Assembly: GCA_946405575.1 (NCBI GenBank)
Contig: CAMJHP010000002.1
Span: forward strand, 62,001-126,000
DNA from: an uncultured Bacteroidales bacterium
GTDB lineage: Bacteria > Bacteroidota > Bacteroidia > Bacteroidales > F082
DNA length: 64,000 bases
Direction of reading: 5' to 3'
A program made the translations under genes and the position numbers. Position 1 is the stretch's first letter; every line of letters starts with the position of its first letter. The notes below the pieces were generated by a model, which saw only the letters and a program-made list of their open reading frames with translations, ran no database searches and was not told the DNA's origin. Below are positions 1 through 10,337 of this stretch, piece after piece.

Positions 1-206
1 GGCAGTTGTGGTTTCCCTGCATCAGAAGTATTTCCTATTACACCTGAAAGTAACACTTGTGAATAAGTGTTCCCGTCTGGTGCGGAAACAGATTCAAACG
101 ACAAGTTGTTGCCGTTAAAAGTGGCCGTATAGGTCACTTGTCCTTGGGCAACTATGGCAATCGCCATAATTCCCAACATCATCATGAAAGTAAATAGCTT
201 TTTCAT
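1..206 (-). CDS. Secreted protein, N-terminal fragment cut by the window edge
   Basis: Reverse-strand ATG at 206 reads MKKLFTFMMMLGIMAIAIVAQGQVTYTATFNGNNLSFESVSAPDGNTYSQVLLSGVIGNTSDAGKPQLP..., a signal peptide followed by a secreted-type sequence, open to position 1. Not in the supplied ORF track. Confidence 0.7.
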   Translation of the reverse strand, partial: MKKLFTFMMMLGIMAIAIVAQGQVTYTATFNGNNLSFESVSAPDGNTYSQVLLSGVIGNTSDAGKPQL

Positions 207-465
207 AGCAGTAATTTTTTAATGGTTATTTGAGTATATAGTACTAGTCTGTTCCAAATTTGTTTCTATTGCCAAATTCTTATTCCACATTTTTAGTTCA
301 ATTTTATTCATTATTACGTGCTTAAGTCACAATCTTGGCTTATAATATCTATTCTTCAAATCAGTTCTTCTCCAAAAACTAAATAATACAAATCCAATCT
401 CAATTCTCAGCTTGATGGGCCAGCATCCGTTTCTTTTATAGCCAGCCCACCAAAGCCAAGGTGTT

Positions 466-3400
466 TCATTTATCGTTTACCACTACTCTAGCTACTTGTA
501 TTGTGCCATCAGTAGCCATAACACGCAATATATAAATACCCTGTGGCAAACCTTCCACATTGATTTCATTAGTGCCAAGAACGGTTTTAATCTTTTGGCC
601 AAGCGTATTAAACAACTGCACTTGAGTAACTTCCATACCTTCTAAATGGACAAAGCCTGTGGTAGGATTAGGATAGACGGCAAGAGCTTCTGTGCCACAT
701 TCCAGTTTATCCACTACAGTAATGCCATCGGCGAACATGGGAATACCGTAGTCCTCATTGACTTCCCAAGCTTTGTATAGGCTGGGGCTTTCCTGCATGT
801 CCACCCAAGTATTAAGGGCATCCACCATAATGTTAGTCGAAGTGGAACCTACCATCACGCTTGTTTCCAATTGGCACGGACCAGTAGGAAGAAATTCCGC
901 ACATTCCGAGGCCAAACCCTGATTGTCGCCGAAAAGACCTGCTTGTCCGTAGTTGTTCCAAATATGGCCATAGCAGTTTTCCACCACGCAACCTTTCATG
1001 TTGTAACCCACTACGGAACCTTTGTATTCCATAAAACCATTCAACCCAGAAAGGACTTCAGCAAAGCAATTCTTTACCACGGCTTTGCCGCCCTGACTAT
1101 CTGATTCGTTGAAGCAAACAATCCCGCCAAACGACTGGGCGCTATACGAACCTTTAACGCTTCCATAGAAGAAGCAATTAACCACCTCTGCGTCGGCATA
1201 CCCGCCTTCCGAAAGGTTGTGATATACGATACCTCCTCCGTTCCTTGAAACCAAATAGTCATTATCACCATAGCAATAGGCGCAATTCCTTACAATGGAG
1301 TTTCTGTTCAATCCAACAATCATGCTACATTGGTCATCCCCTCCAGCCCTGATTTTTACCACACAACCGTCCACTACAGAGAGGGAATCGCAAATGCCCA
1401 CCAAACATCCATCAAAAAACTCGCCGCTGTTGATGTGATGGCCTGTAACAAACAAGCCTGTATTGACAACAAAGTCTTTCACGGTTCCGTGTTTAAGACA
1501 ACCGAACACGCCTATATCAAAAGCGGGATCAAAGTCAGGAGAATTATATGCGACATACAAGCCATCGATTGTATGACCGCCACCGTCAAAAGTACCCATG
1601 AAGGGATGTTCGCGGCTGCCGATGGGTGAAAAACGTCGATGCGCCCCGGCGTCAAGGTCGATGTCGCAAGTGAGCCTCACGGTACGCCCATCGAAATTGT
1701 CGGGCTCGCAGCCGTTCAGCCCGTTCACTGCGCTTATCAGCCAAGCCAAGCCTTCGGGCGTGGAGATTTCCGCATTGCCGTTGGCATCCATCACAAAGCC
1801 ATTAGGCTGCACTGTGACAGAATCAATCCATAAAGGATATTCTTCAATATAATGGGGCCATGGGTCTTTATTTCTTTCAATAGGTAACAATGAAAGGGCT
1901 TTCTCACAATTTATTAAATACAACTCGATGGATTCTGGTTTGTATTGTGCAAGTTTTCCTTTTGTTTTTATGCCATTATTTTCCATAGCCAAATATAGAT
2001 TACCCAAATCAATTGTTGCAAAAATGCTGTCAGCAATAGGAGTATCGGGGTTGACAATCAAATCCTCATACCATGCAATTGCGTCGACATAGTTTCCCAT
2101 AACCTCATCACAGCGATTTGCCATTGCGTTAGCCAGATGATTAAGCACTTCGTTGGAAACAATGGCTGTATTAGTCAGGTAATAAGTCTTCAAAGCAGCA
2201 TAGTCGTCTTCAATTAAGGCTTCCAAAGGAAGTAAATCCTTAAGAGCTATCTCTGCACTTGTGGTGTTTGGATACTCCTCTACTACTTGCATATATAGGG
2301 CTTTCGCAGCTACATATTCCCCCTCCTCACAAAGTGAGTCAGCTTGTAAAACAAGGTTTTGTTCTGCTGTCAATCCATCACTACAATCACCCATTATCCA
2401 TTGAGGTCCATACACGATGGAAGTTGTTGGTACATTGCTATACAAATGTTGATCTGGATTGAAGACACCGGTGTTCCCCCAAGCGTTCAAACAGAAATCA
2501 ACAATACCTCTGTCGCTTGGAATTATCGGGACTTCTCCGAAATCAACAAGTCCGTCATAGTAAACATAAGGGGTTGTACCCAATAATGTTTTCTCAATCA
2601 GGTTATAGCGTGTGAGCAATGGGTCACAAGCACTGGTCATATAGATTTCATAAGAAGTATTGTTATAAATATGCTGTGTATCATCTCCTACGAAAGCAGA
2701 ACAATCTCCCTTGAACTCGTTGATATTACACTTATTTAACAATTCAACACCGCGTCCATTATTATGAATCTGATTCATGAGCACCTCGCCCGTAGAGGCA
2801 TACATCCTAAGACCAGTACCAACACATCCTGAAATATCATTGCCATATACTCTCATATCAACCCTACCGCCGGAATTGCTTGAAACAGAGCTTCCACAAC
2901 GAGTTAGTTTGATACCATGATGGTTTGAGGCCTTGATAGTGTCACCTATCAATTTGTATTTTAAACAATTTCGGACATCGATGGCCACGTTTTTGGTCGG
3001 ATTATCAAAAGTACAATTGATCACAGTCAAGTCACCGATAGATGGAGTAGATGCAATAGTTGACAATTGTGGCACGTACACCAACTCTGTATTATAAAAC
3101 CTTGCATTGTCAATGGAAAGGTGGAGCGCATTCCCCTCAACTTTCATATTATGGAACTGCAACTCCGAACCATTATTTTGTATAAAATTCCCTTTGATGA
3201 TTAATGAGTTGTCATTTGCTCCGTTAAAGGTCACTTGTCCATCAATAATTAAAGTGCCACCGTCTTCCACTGTAAAAGTAGCATTATTACATAATGTCAC
3301 ATCACTAATGCCTGTAAAAGTGACGGTTTGGCCATTACACACAGTAAAGTCGCTTGAAACCCCTATGATTCCACGGTGGATTTCCGAGTAAAGAGGAATA

Positions 3401-4350
3401 CCATAAAGTAAAGTTGGATATTGTAAGCAAACATTTGAACCGATGCCGCCAATGTCGTCATAGACAGGGATTTCGTAGTTTGAATCACGATGTGCCATCC
3501 AAGCATAAGCTTCTTGCATGGAAATGAACCCATCATTAATGTTATTATCGGCCGATATGTAAAGTGTATCATCATAATGGATTTCACCGCTAGGCGATTC
3601 TCCATTAACGGCAGAAAACATATGAAAATTAAACTCTCCATGAATAGCAGTATTCTCTTCACAGTTTTCATTCTCTATAATAGAAGTGCCGTATTTAGTT
3701 CTATCATCTGCAGGATATGCAGACTGATTATATTGACAAGCGGCAATAAAAACGGAGTTATTAGATGAAAGATCATCCATAAAACCACCACTATGACACT
3801 GTTGCATCCAAAAGGCTTTTCTATGCACTGGTAACGGATCAAGCAACGCGGCAAACTGGGAATCGCTCATGTTACCATCAATTAAGCAAAAGTAAGAATG
3901 TCCGTTGGAAAAACCGCCATGGTCAAACACCCAAACAAACAAGAAATCATTTTCCGTTAGTTGTGGCATACCATTTGTACCATACCGAAATCCAGTAAAT
4001 ACATTTGTCACATTAGCAACGGTAGCTGCAAAATCCGTAACAATAACGCCTTCAGGCACTTGGTAACGAGGACATTGTGACGGGTAGTCTACACCATCTG
4101 CAAACAACACAAAAATATTCTCCCGACTATATCCATTTGCCTGTAGCAACTCCCACATCAAATACGTATCATTCCAAAATTCTTGCATGGGTGCGTTGGT
4201 GACCCCACCATTACTATCAGATTTCCATCGATCCTGTTCGGGAACATTTTTGGCCGCATAGTCGCCTGTAATCAACACTGCATATTTATTCTGCGCGTTT
4301 ACAGAAAAGGCCATGCAGATAAAAGCCATAATGATTAATACTTTTTTCAT
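466..4350 (-). CDS. Secreted legumain/caspase-like (C13-like) peptidase with right-handed beta-helix-like, TPR-like and GLUG-like regions and a T9SS type A sorting domain
   Basis: Signal peptide; candidate His and Cys of a caspase-fold dyad in VWVFDHGGF and MQQCHSGGF; C-terminus VYPNPTTGFVHLEG...LPQGIYILRV typical of T9SS sorting domains. Confidence 0.85.
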   Translation of the reverse strand: MKKVLIIMAFICMAFSVNAQNKYAVLITGDYAAKNVPEQDRWKSDSNGGVTNAPMQEFWNDTYLMWELLQANGYSRENIFVLFADGVDYPSQCPRYQVPEGVIVTDFAATVANVTNVFTGFRYGTNGMPQLTENDFLFVWVFDHGGFSNGHSYFCLIDGNMSDSQFAALLDPLPVHRKAFWMQQCHSGGFMDDLSSNNSVFIAACQYNQSAYPADDRTKYGTSIIENENCEENTAIHGEFNFHMFSAVNGESPSGEIHYDDTLYISADNNINDGFISMQEAYAWMAHRDSNYEIPVYDDIGGIGSNVCLQYPTLLYGIPLYSEIHRGIIGVSSDFTVCNGQTVTFTGISDVTLCNNATFTVEDGGTLIIDGQVTFNGANDNSLIIKGNFIQNNGSELQFHNMKVEGNALHLSIDNARFYNTELVYVPQLSTIASTPSIGDLTVINCTFDNPTKNVAIDVRNCLKYKLIGDTIKASNHHGIKLTRCGSSVSSNSGGRVDMRVYGNDISGCVGTGLRMYASTGEVLMNQIHNNGRGVELLNKCNINEFKGDCSAFVGDDTQHIYNNTSYEIYMTSACDPLLTRYNLIEKTLLGTTPYVYYDGLVDFGEVPIIPSDRGIVDFCLNAWGNTGVFNPDQHLYSNVPTTSIVYGPQWIMGDCSDGLTAEQNLVLQADSLCEEGEYVAAKALYMQVVEEYPNTTSAEIALKDLLPLEALIEDDYAALKTYYLTNTAIVSNEVLNHLANAMANRCDEVMGNYVDAIAWYEDLIVNPDTPIADSIFATIDLGNLYLAMENNGIKTKGKLAQYKPESIELYLINCEKALSLLPIERNKDPWPHYIEEYPLWIDSVTVQPNGFVMDANGNAEISTPEGLAWLISAVNGLNGCEPDNFDGRTVRLTCDIDLDAGAHRRFSPIGSREHPFMGTFDGGGHTIDGLYVAYNSPDFDPAFDIGVFGCLKHGTVKDFVVNTGLFVTGHHINSGEFFDGCLVGICDSLSVVDGCVVKIRAGGDDQCSMIVGLNRNSIVRNCAYCYGDNDYLVSRNGGGIVYHNLSEGGYADAEVVNCFFYGSVKGSYSAQSFGGIVCFNESDSQGGKAVVKNCFAEVLSGLNGFMEYKGSVVGYNMKGCVVENCYGHIWNNYGQAGLFGDNQGLASECAEFLPTGPCQLETSVMVGSTSTNIMVDALNTWVDMQESPSLYKAWEVNEDYGIPMFADGITVVDKLECGTEALAVYPNPTTGFVHLEGMEVTQVQLFNTLGQKIKTVLGTNEINVEGLPQGIYILRVMATDGTIQVARVVVNDK

Positions 4351-4464
4351 ATTACTGAAGATTTAGCGGGTTGTTATCTGGTTTCTTGATGAATTGAACA
4401 TTTCCCTATCTTTGCCACGCAAAAACAGGTATTATGAAATACTAAGGGCTTATGCCCTTTTTGT

Positions 4465-4596
4465 TTAGATTATCTTGTTTTGCTCTAGGTGCTTTAAAGA
4501 TGAGCGATCTTCCACAACGGCAAAATCTTTGTAAGCACCTTTTTGTATGGCCTCACCAAGGAGGCTAAATCCGATGATTTTATTCTTCCCTTTCAT
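4465..4596 (-). CDS. Possible 43-aa small protein
   Basis: Reverse-strand ATG..TAA reading MKGKNKIIGFSLLGEAIQKGAYKDFAVVEDRSSLKHLEQNKII just downstream of the DUF3244-like gene. No homology seen. Confidence 0.3.
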   Translation of the reverse strand: MKGKNKIIGFSLLGEAIQKGAYKDFAVVEDRSSLKHLEQNKII

Positions 4597-4612
4597 AATA
4601 TAGCTTTATTCA

Positions 4613-5002
4613 TCAATCTGTTACTGTAAACTCACCATAATATTCATCACCATTTGAGAGCGTGAAGGTGACAATGTAATTTCCCGCATTGGGGATGTAA
4701 ACCTGTAGGCCATTCGGCGTAAATACAGAAAGGCATTGTACCGAAACACCGGCAACAGTGGCAACCTCCACTGATACCTGCCCCATGTTTTCATTAAATA
4801 CAACGGTCAGCACATGGCCATCAATAGAAGGGCTGATAGAGCCACTTCTATCTGACCCACTTAGACCGGCATGCTCTTTTACTTCAATGTTTATTCCTTC
4901 TTCTTTCTCGTTTTTAATTTTGGCAAAGCCATGAGCGTAGCATAATGCTCCCGAAAGAAACAAGCAGAGCATCATAACCAATGTTGTTACTTTTTTCATC
5001 AT
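4613..5002 (-). CDS. DUF3244-like small secreted protein
   Basis: 129 aa, signal peptide, beta-rich VYIPNAGNYIVTFTLSNGDEYYGEFTV ending. Confidence 0.6.
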   Translation of the reverse strand: MMKKVTTLVMMLCLFLSGALCYAHGFAKIKNEKEEGINIEVKEHAGLSGSDRSGSISPSIDGHVLTVVFNENMGQVSVEVATVAGVSVQCLSVFTPNGLQVYIPNAGNYIVTFTLSNGDEYYGEFTVTD

Positions 5003-5332
5003 AATTGTTGTTTAAAGGTTACGGAAGCAAAAGTATAGTAAAATATACACTATTTTGCTGGAGAAAAGTTGGAATTTTTTAATATCAGGTGGGGGCAGCT
5101 GATAATCAATAAGTTACGGTTTTGTCAAAAAGGAGAAACGGCACGTTTTCCAACATTTTTCCAACATTTTCACACCAAATGCAAACAAAATGCAATCAAA
5201 AAACCTATTCTGTAAATGGATAAAATAGGGTTTTTCTTCTTTAGTAAGATACCTATGAAACAGAAGATTAGCTATTAATTATCAACTGATTAACGTAATA
5301 ATTGAATAACTGAAAACGACCTATCTTTCAAC

Positions 5333-7654
5333 TTATTCAACCATTTCCCAATATCCACTATATCCACTCCCAACATAATGAATATGCCTCATCATGCTGA
5401 TATGCCGCTTGATAGTGCGCACGCCTTTATGACTTTTTTCGGCAAGTTCCTCAGTGGTAATCTTCGGATTGTCTTTGATTTGCTTCTCTATCCATGCATC
5501 AAGATCATCATCTATGAATCCATTTCTTTGAGTGTCATCTTGGGTGCCATCTTGAGTGCCATTTTGAGCACCACAAAGCCCTTCTGCGACTTTCAAAACA
5601 TAGGCCTCCATGTTTTCTTTTACTCCAAGCTTTCTCTGAAGGCTTTCATTTTGTTTCTTGATGGCCGAGTAAGAAACGTTTTTTAGCGCCGCAATCTCAC
5701 TTCCGCTTAATCCCAACAGATACAGATGACAAAGCGATAAGTCACTATGTTTCAAACTGGAGCATTGGATTAACAGCATATGGTCAAAACCATCATAATT
5801 CCTTGCTACGGCCTCTCCGAGTTGTTCGAAATCCTCGTCTTTGAGAGCAATGCCAAGATCGTGTGCGACATCGCGAGTAGTGACGTGTTTGCCTTTTGTC
5901 TTGTTGAGAATATACCGACATATCGGCTCTTTCAGGAAAGTCAAACGTCGTTGCTTAGCTTCTTCGTGTTGCAGATTCAAGGCTTTTTTCAATATGTTCA
6001 CCTGCTCTTCTCTTTTTTGCAGGTTTTTTCGTAAAGCCTCCTGTTTCTTTTGGAAGGCTAAACGCTCCGTTTCTAATTCTTCTTTATGACGATCCTTAGT
6101 CTTTTCTATCTCTTTTTCTGATTTATCTTTTTGCATCCTTAACTCCTCTTCATGTCGTCTTTGGGTCTCAGTCATCCACTGCAGGTGTTTCCTTTTTACC
6201 TCTTCCAACTTCTGTTCGGTTTCAGCTTGTAATCGTTTCAATTCTTCCTCATACCGCTTTTCAGTTTCTTCCAATGTCTTGCCGGCCTCTGCCTGCCATG
6301 ACCTCAGTTCCTTTTCATGCTCTTGTTCCGTTTCTCCAAGCATTTTATTTGCTTTCTCTTGTTGTTCCTTCAAAAGTTTTTTACTTCTTAGCTGTGCCAC
6401 AATAATAATCGCCAAAACAACTGCAATTACAATGGGAATAATAATTCCAATAGTTTTTCTGATAGACTCTCTTCGAGTTATTTCAACCTCTTTCTCTTGC
6501 TTTTGGTTCAAATATGTTTGAAACATATCTTTGAGTTTAGAGACCATTGCCTTGTTTTCTCCTTCTGACTCCTTATAGCTAGCCAATATATGCATACATA
6601 TATCTTTTTTTTCATTATTTCCAAGGCTGTCATAGACGATACGCAAATAATCCGCAGCTTGTATTTGATATGCTACATTATCTTTTCCTTCAAGAACGGG
6701 TTCCAAATAGAAAAGAGCAGAATCATACACTCTTTCATCCGTATAAATAACACCTATGATCAAGAAACGTACTAGTTGCTCCTTTTGGCTATCTGCCTGT
6801 AAAACAATACGTTTTAGTTTATCTAACGATGAATCACTTCCAAACCCAAGTTGATAGTCACTTAGTGCCTTATTTGACACGATGTCTCTGTAAAGAAGAT
6901 TGTTGGTACTTGTCATTTTTTCTAAAGCCTGTCCAAAGTATAAGCTAGCCTTATCAGGTTCGTTCATTTTATTATATTGTTTTCCAATATGATAAAGTAT
7001 GTTGGAAATACCGTTTGATGTTGTAGGCTCAATCGTACAAAACGCAAAAGCTCTTTCATAGCAAGCAATGGCAGACTCCATAATATACTGCTCAGAAAAT
7101 AGATCTCCCAAACGATTATAAATATTCGCCATAAATTGTGCTTTCTTACCAATCAATGCCTTGTCTTCAAAATGTCCCTCCATTAATTCCAACGTCTTCA
7201 GGTATTCAGAACAAGTTTTCACGACATCGTCATTTTCATCATATCCAACACCATTAACATAATGTGCCCGAGCATCCAAAAACACATTTTGTTCTCGTTG
7301 GGACACATCGGGCGTGTTTGCCATCAATGAATCGAAATAATCCACAGCCCGTAATAAATCTTCTCGGTTACTTTGTTCAAAATAGTTCTTATACAGCAGT
7401 TCCGAAATCAGCAGCTGAACATATTGCCCATTAAACTCATCAAGGCTGTCGGCCTGGGGACTTGCCGCAAACTGTTTCAGCACAGCAAAAGCACTATCTG
7501 GTTGTCGCCACATGAGGCTATCAATGGTAGCCAACTCAGGTAACGGCTTCTCCATCGGCTCTACCATCTTCTTTTTCGGAGGGTCGCAAGCCACCATTAA
7601 AGCCATCAATATCACCGCTATCCAAATACCGGTGAGAGGTATATGTTTTTTCAT
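5333..7654 (-). CDS. TPR lipoprotein-like, membrane-spanning regulator with long coiled coil and C-terminal LuxR-like and winged-HTH-like segments
   Basis: Lipobox-like LMVAC near the N-terminus, TPR region, TM segment IGIIIPIVIAVVLAIIIVAQL, K/E-rich coiled coil, LYLLGLSGSEIAALKNVSYSAIKKQNESLQRKLGV HTH-like segment. Confidence 0.75.
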   Translation of the reverse strand: MKKHIPLTGIWIAVILMALMVACDPPKKKMVEPMEKPLPELATIDSLMWRQPDSAFAVLKQFAASPQADSLDEFNGQYVQLLISELLYKNYFEQSNREDLLRAVDYFDSLMANTPDVSQREQNVFLDARAHYVNGVGYDENDDVVKTCSEYLKTLELMEGHFEDKALIGKKAQFMANIYNRLGDLFSEQYIMESAIACYERAFAFCTIEPTTSNGISNILYHIGKQYNKMNEPDKASLYFGQALEKMTSTNNLLYRDIVSNKALSDYQLGFGSDSSLDKLKRIVLQADSQKEQLVRFLIIGVIYTDERVYDSALFYLEPVLEGKDNVAYQIQAADYLRIVYDSLGNNEKKDICMHILASYKESEGENKAMVSKLKDMFQTYLNQKQEKEVEITRRESIRKTIGIIIPIVIAVVLAIIIVAQLRSKKLLKEQQEKANKMLGETEQEHEKELRSWQAEAGKTLEETEKRYEEELKRLQAETEQKLEEVKRKHLQWMTETQRRHEEELRMQKDKSEKEIEKTKDRHKEELETERLAFQKKQEALRKNLQKREEQVNILKKALNLQHEEAKQRRLTFLKEPICRYILNKTKGKHVTTRDVAHDLGIALKDEDFEQLGEAVARNYDGFDHMLLIQCSSLKHSDLSLCHLYLLGLSGSEIAALKNVSYSAIKKQNESLQRKLGVKENMEAYVLKVAEGLCGAQNGTQDGTQDDTQRNGFIDDDLDAWIEKQIKDNPKITTEELAEKSHKGVRTIKRHISMMRHIHYVGSGYSGYWEMVE

Positions 7655-7743
7655 TCCAAATTCAATTTTCAACATTTCTGCAAAAGTAGTTAAAATCTGC
7701 TATGCTTAGCAAGAATTATTGTTTTACATTAAATTTATCCTAC

Positions 7744-7877
7744 AATTCATAAAAAATGCGAATATCAGAGAAAAATTTCAGCAAGGGAACTCAAAAAATG
7801 TGTCAAAAACATTGCGATTTAGCAAAATTGATGTATTTTTGCATGAAATTTTCCTCCAAATTCATAAAAATTGCGAA
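7744..7877 (+). promoter_or_regulatory. Candidate AbiE operator: two 19-bp direct repeats flanking the promoter
   Basis: AATTCATAAAAAATGCGAA (7744-7762) and AATTCATAAAAATTGCGAA (7859-7877), 18/19 identical, either side of a TATTTTTG promoter-like box and just before the ATG at 7879. Confidence 0.5.
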
Positions 7878-7878
7878 A

Positions 7879-8640
7879 ATGGCATCAAAAATACAGCAAA
7901 TAATGGAGTTGGTTCCCCACGATTCGGTCTTGCTCGGTTCATGGCTCTCCGAACATGGGTTGAATGCCCAAGGCCAGTATGCCTACATGAAAAGCGGTTG
8001 GCTTACCCGGATAACAAAGGGGGTGTATAAAATGAAAGGTGCTACACCGTCTCTCATGGCAATTATATCTTCCTACAACACCCAACTCGACAAGCATTGC
8101 ATCGTTGGAGCCTTCACGGCTTTGCAACTGCGCGGCTATGCACATTATCTGCCGATGGGAAAACCCAAGGCATATCTTTTTACTGACAGGAAAAACAAGC
8201 TGCCCTCGTGGATAGTGAACGGCGATTGGGACATGTCGGTGAAGTACATGACCACTTCCTTCCTCGGCGAGGGTTTGTTGGGTGTCGAATCCATGACCAT
8301 CGAACAATTTGACTTATTAGTGTCGTCGCCCGAGCGTGCCATATTGGAGTGTTTGTACCTGTCTGAGTCCGCTTCTTCATTGCTCGATGTCTATTACATC
8401 ATGGAAGGCCTTACAACACTCCGTCCAAAACTGGTACAGACTTTATTGGAGTCATGCACTTCGCTGAAAGTCAAAAGGCTCTTTCTCTACATGACCGAGA
8501 AAGCCAACCATCCTTGGTACAAGGCACTGGATCTTGATCGTGTAAGCCTCGGAACTTCAAGGTTGATGGTCTCACCAACAGGAAAATACATAAGTAAGTA
8601 TAACATGACCATTCCAAAAGAACTTGCTGAATATGAATGA
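7879..8640 (+). CDS. abiEi: AbiEi-family type IV antitoxin / transcriptional regulator
   Basis: N-terminal winged-HTH-like region (GSWLSEHGLNAQGQYAYMKSGWLTRITKGVYK), overlaps a following nucleotidyltransferase gene as in AbiE operons. Confidence 0.85.
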   Translation: MASKIQQIMELVPHDSVLLGSWLSEHGLNAQGQYAYMKSGWLTRITKGVYKMKGATPSLMAIISSYNTQLDKHCIVGAFTALQLRGYAHYLPMGKPKAYLFTDRKNKLPSWIVNGDWDMSVKYMTTSFLGEGLLGVESMTIEQFDLLVSSPERAILECLYLSESASSLLDVYYIMEGLTTLRPKLVQTLLESCTSLKVKRLFLYMTEKANHPWYKALDLDRVSLGTSRLMVSPTGKYISKYNMTIPKELAEYE

Positions 8641-9553
8641 GAACAATTTAAACAGGCGTATCTACGCGCAGAAAGTGGAGTTGCTGCTTCGCCTCGTTCC
8701 TATTATAATGGATGAAGGTGTGTTCGCCGTTCATGGCGGATCGGCCATTAACCTGTTTCTGAAAAATCTGCCACGGTATTCCGTGGACATAGACTTAACC
8801 TATATACCGTTGGCAGACCGGGCCACAAGCATTGCCGACATCAATCTGCATTTGAAATCCATTTGCGAGAAGGCAAAACGGGCATTCAAAGGGATGCATA
8901 TAGTGCCAAAATTTGACACCTGCAAGTTGCTGTGTGAATATCAAGGTCGGCAAGTGAAGGTTGAGGTTAACCAAACAAAGAGAGGTATCGTTGGCGGTGA
9001 CGTACTTACCTTGCCTTTGAGTGATAAGGCGCAAAACGAGTTTTCCCTCTATTGCGAGGCCAAGATTGTACCGTTAACACTTCTGTATGGCGGAAAAATT
9101 GCAGCCGCCCTGTCGCGCCAGCATCCACGTGATTTGTTTGATGTGAAATATATGGACTTGCCATTAAGTGATTGCCGCGAAGGCTTGATCTTTTGTTTGC
9201 TTGGCAGCGACAGGCCGATACACGAGTCATTGGTGCCAAGCCTCATTGACCAACACGAAGCAATGGCCAATCAGTTTGATGGAATGACCGGCATTCCATT
9301 CACATACGATGAATTTGAAGCTACCCGCTCCAAATTGATTGACGATGTGAAAGCCATAATAACTGAAGCAGATAGGGAGTTTCTTGTCAGCTTTGAGTCT
9401 GGGCAACCTCAATGGGATGGCTATGAGTTTGAATACTTCAAAAATTATCCATCTGTTCAATGGAAGTTTCTCAACCTTCAAAAACTCGCCAAACAGAACC
9501 ATCAGAAACTAAACGAGGAAGCTGATAAGTTGCGTTGTATTTGGAATCAATAA
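8633..9553 (+). CDS. abiEii: AbiEii/AbiGii-family nucleotidyltransferase toxin
   Basis: VHGGSAINLFLKNLPRYSVDIDLTYIPL matches the GGxA..L....R.S.DIDL motif; coupled to AbiEi by ATGAATGA overlap. Confidence 0.9.
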   Translation: MNENNLNRRIYAQKVELLLRLVPIIMDEGVFAVHGGSAINLFLKNLPRYSVDIDLTYIPLADRATSIADINLHLKSICEKAKRAFKGMHIVPKFDTCKLLCEYQGRQVKVEVNQTKRGIVGGDVLTLPLSDKAQNEFSLYCEAKIVPLTLLYGGKIAAALSRQHPRDLFDVKYMDLPLSDCREGLIFCLLGSDRPIHESLVPSLIDQHEAMANQFDGMTGIPFTYDEFEATRSKLIDDVKAIITEADREFLVSFESGQPQWDGYEFEYFKNYPSVQWKFLNLQKLAKQNHQKLNEEADKLRCIWNQ

Positions 9554-9650
9554 CTCCTTGGCTTTACTCAATCAAGGAAATCCATGTCATGGCATGGAGC
9601 CAACGCATTGTCCCTATTGCCCCGCATCCGATGTCAACGATTGAGGCTTT

Positions 9651-10337
9651 TCAAGGCTTTATTTCCAATCTTTCAAAACTAATAATGAAATCCTCGCTAT
9701 TGTTAGCTAACCACATCAAATAACGAATGTCTTTGCCGGCTATCTGCTTTATGGTTTCTCCTTTGTATTTCCCAAAAGTAAGGACATCTTCGGGATATAG
9801 GGTCCTTATGTCCTTTTTCCTTTCTTCAATGACCTTGTCAACATCGAAGAAAAAATGCGAAGAGTTTTCATTCGCCCATTTTACCCAGCCCCAGTCACTA
9901 TGTATGACTTCAACCAATGTCTCTCCCTGGTGTTTCCCCTTTTCCAAAACATCATTGATGCCATAAACCTTGACTGGTTCAACCGTTGGTTCTCCAAGTA
10001 TATCCAGCAACACCCATGATCCGCATGCGGCACAAGGTATCTCTTGTGGTGTTGTATCATCAATCTTACACCAGCTTGCTTCACTGTCCTCCCATGCATT
10101 CGCCCTCTTTCCGTCCCTAAAGTAAAAACCATATGCGGTACCATACCTACCACCTTTCCCACCTGGTTTCACTTGATGCACCTCAACATATTGAGAATAA
10201 TACCAACTCGACACTCTTCCGTCCGGAAATCTTTGAGCCGTGAAAGGCAAGGCTCTTCCTATATTGTAATAGAGAGAGATTAAGCTGTTGCTTAATCCTT
10301 TCTGTTGTATAGCTTTTATTAGTTTTTCTTTTTCCAT
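9651..10337 (-). CDS. Hypothetical protein with two ExoX-C-terminal-like motifs
   Basis: DVLTFGKYKGETIKQIAGKDIRYLMWLANNS plus a second, related copy DVLEKGKHQGETLVEVIHSDWGWVKWANENS. Confidence 0.6.
   Translation of the reverse strand: MEKEKLIKAIQQKGLSNSLISLYYNIGRALPFTAQRFPDGRVSSWYYSQYVEVHQVKPGGKGGRYGTAYGFYFRDGKRANAWEDSEASWCKIDDTTPQEIPCAACGSWVLLDILGEPTVEPVKVYGINDVLEKGKHQGETLVEVIHSDWGWVKWANENSSHFFFDVDKVIEERKKDIRTLYPEDVLTFGKYKGETIKQIAGKDIRYLMWLANNSEDFIISFERLEIKP

Noticed and set aside
8633-9553. CBASS CD-NTase partner for the E2-E1-JAB protein
   Set aside because: The nucleotidyltransferase is clearly AbiEii-like and coupled to AbiEi; no CD-NTase motif seen elsewhere, so this is not called CBASS.
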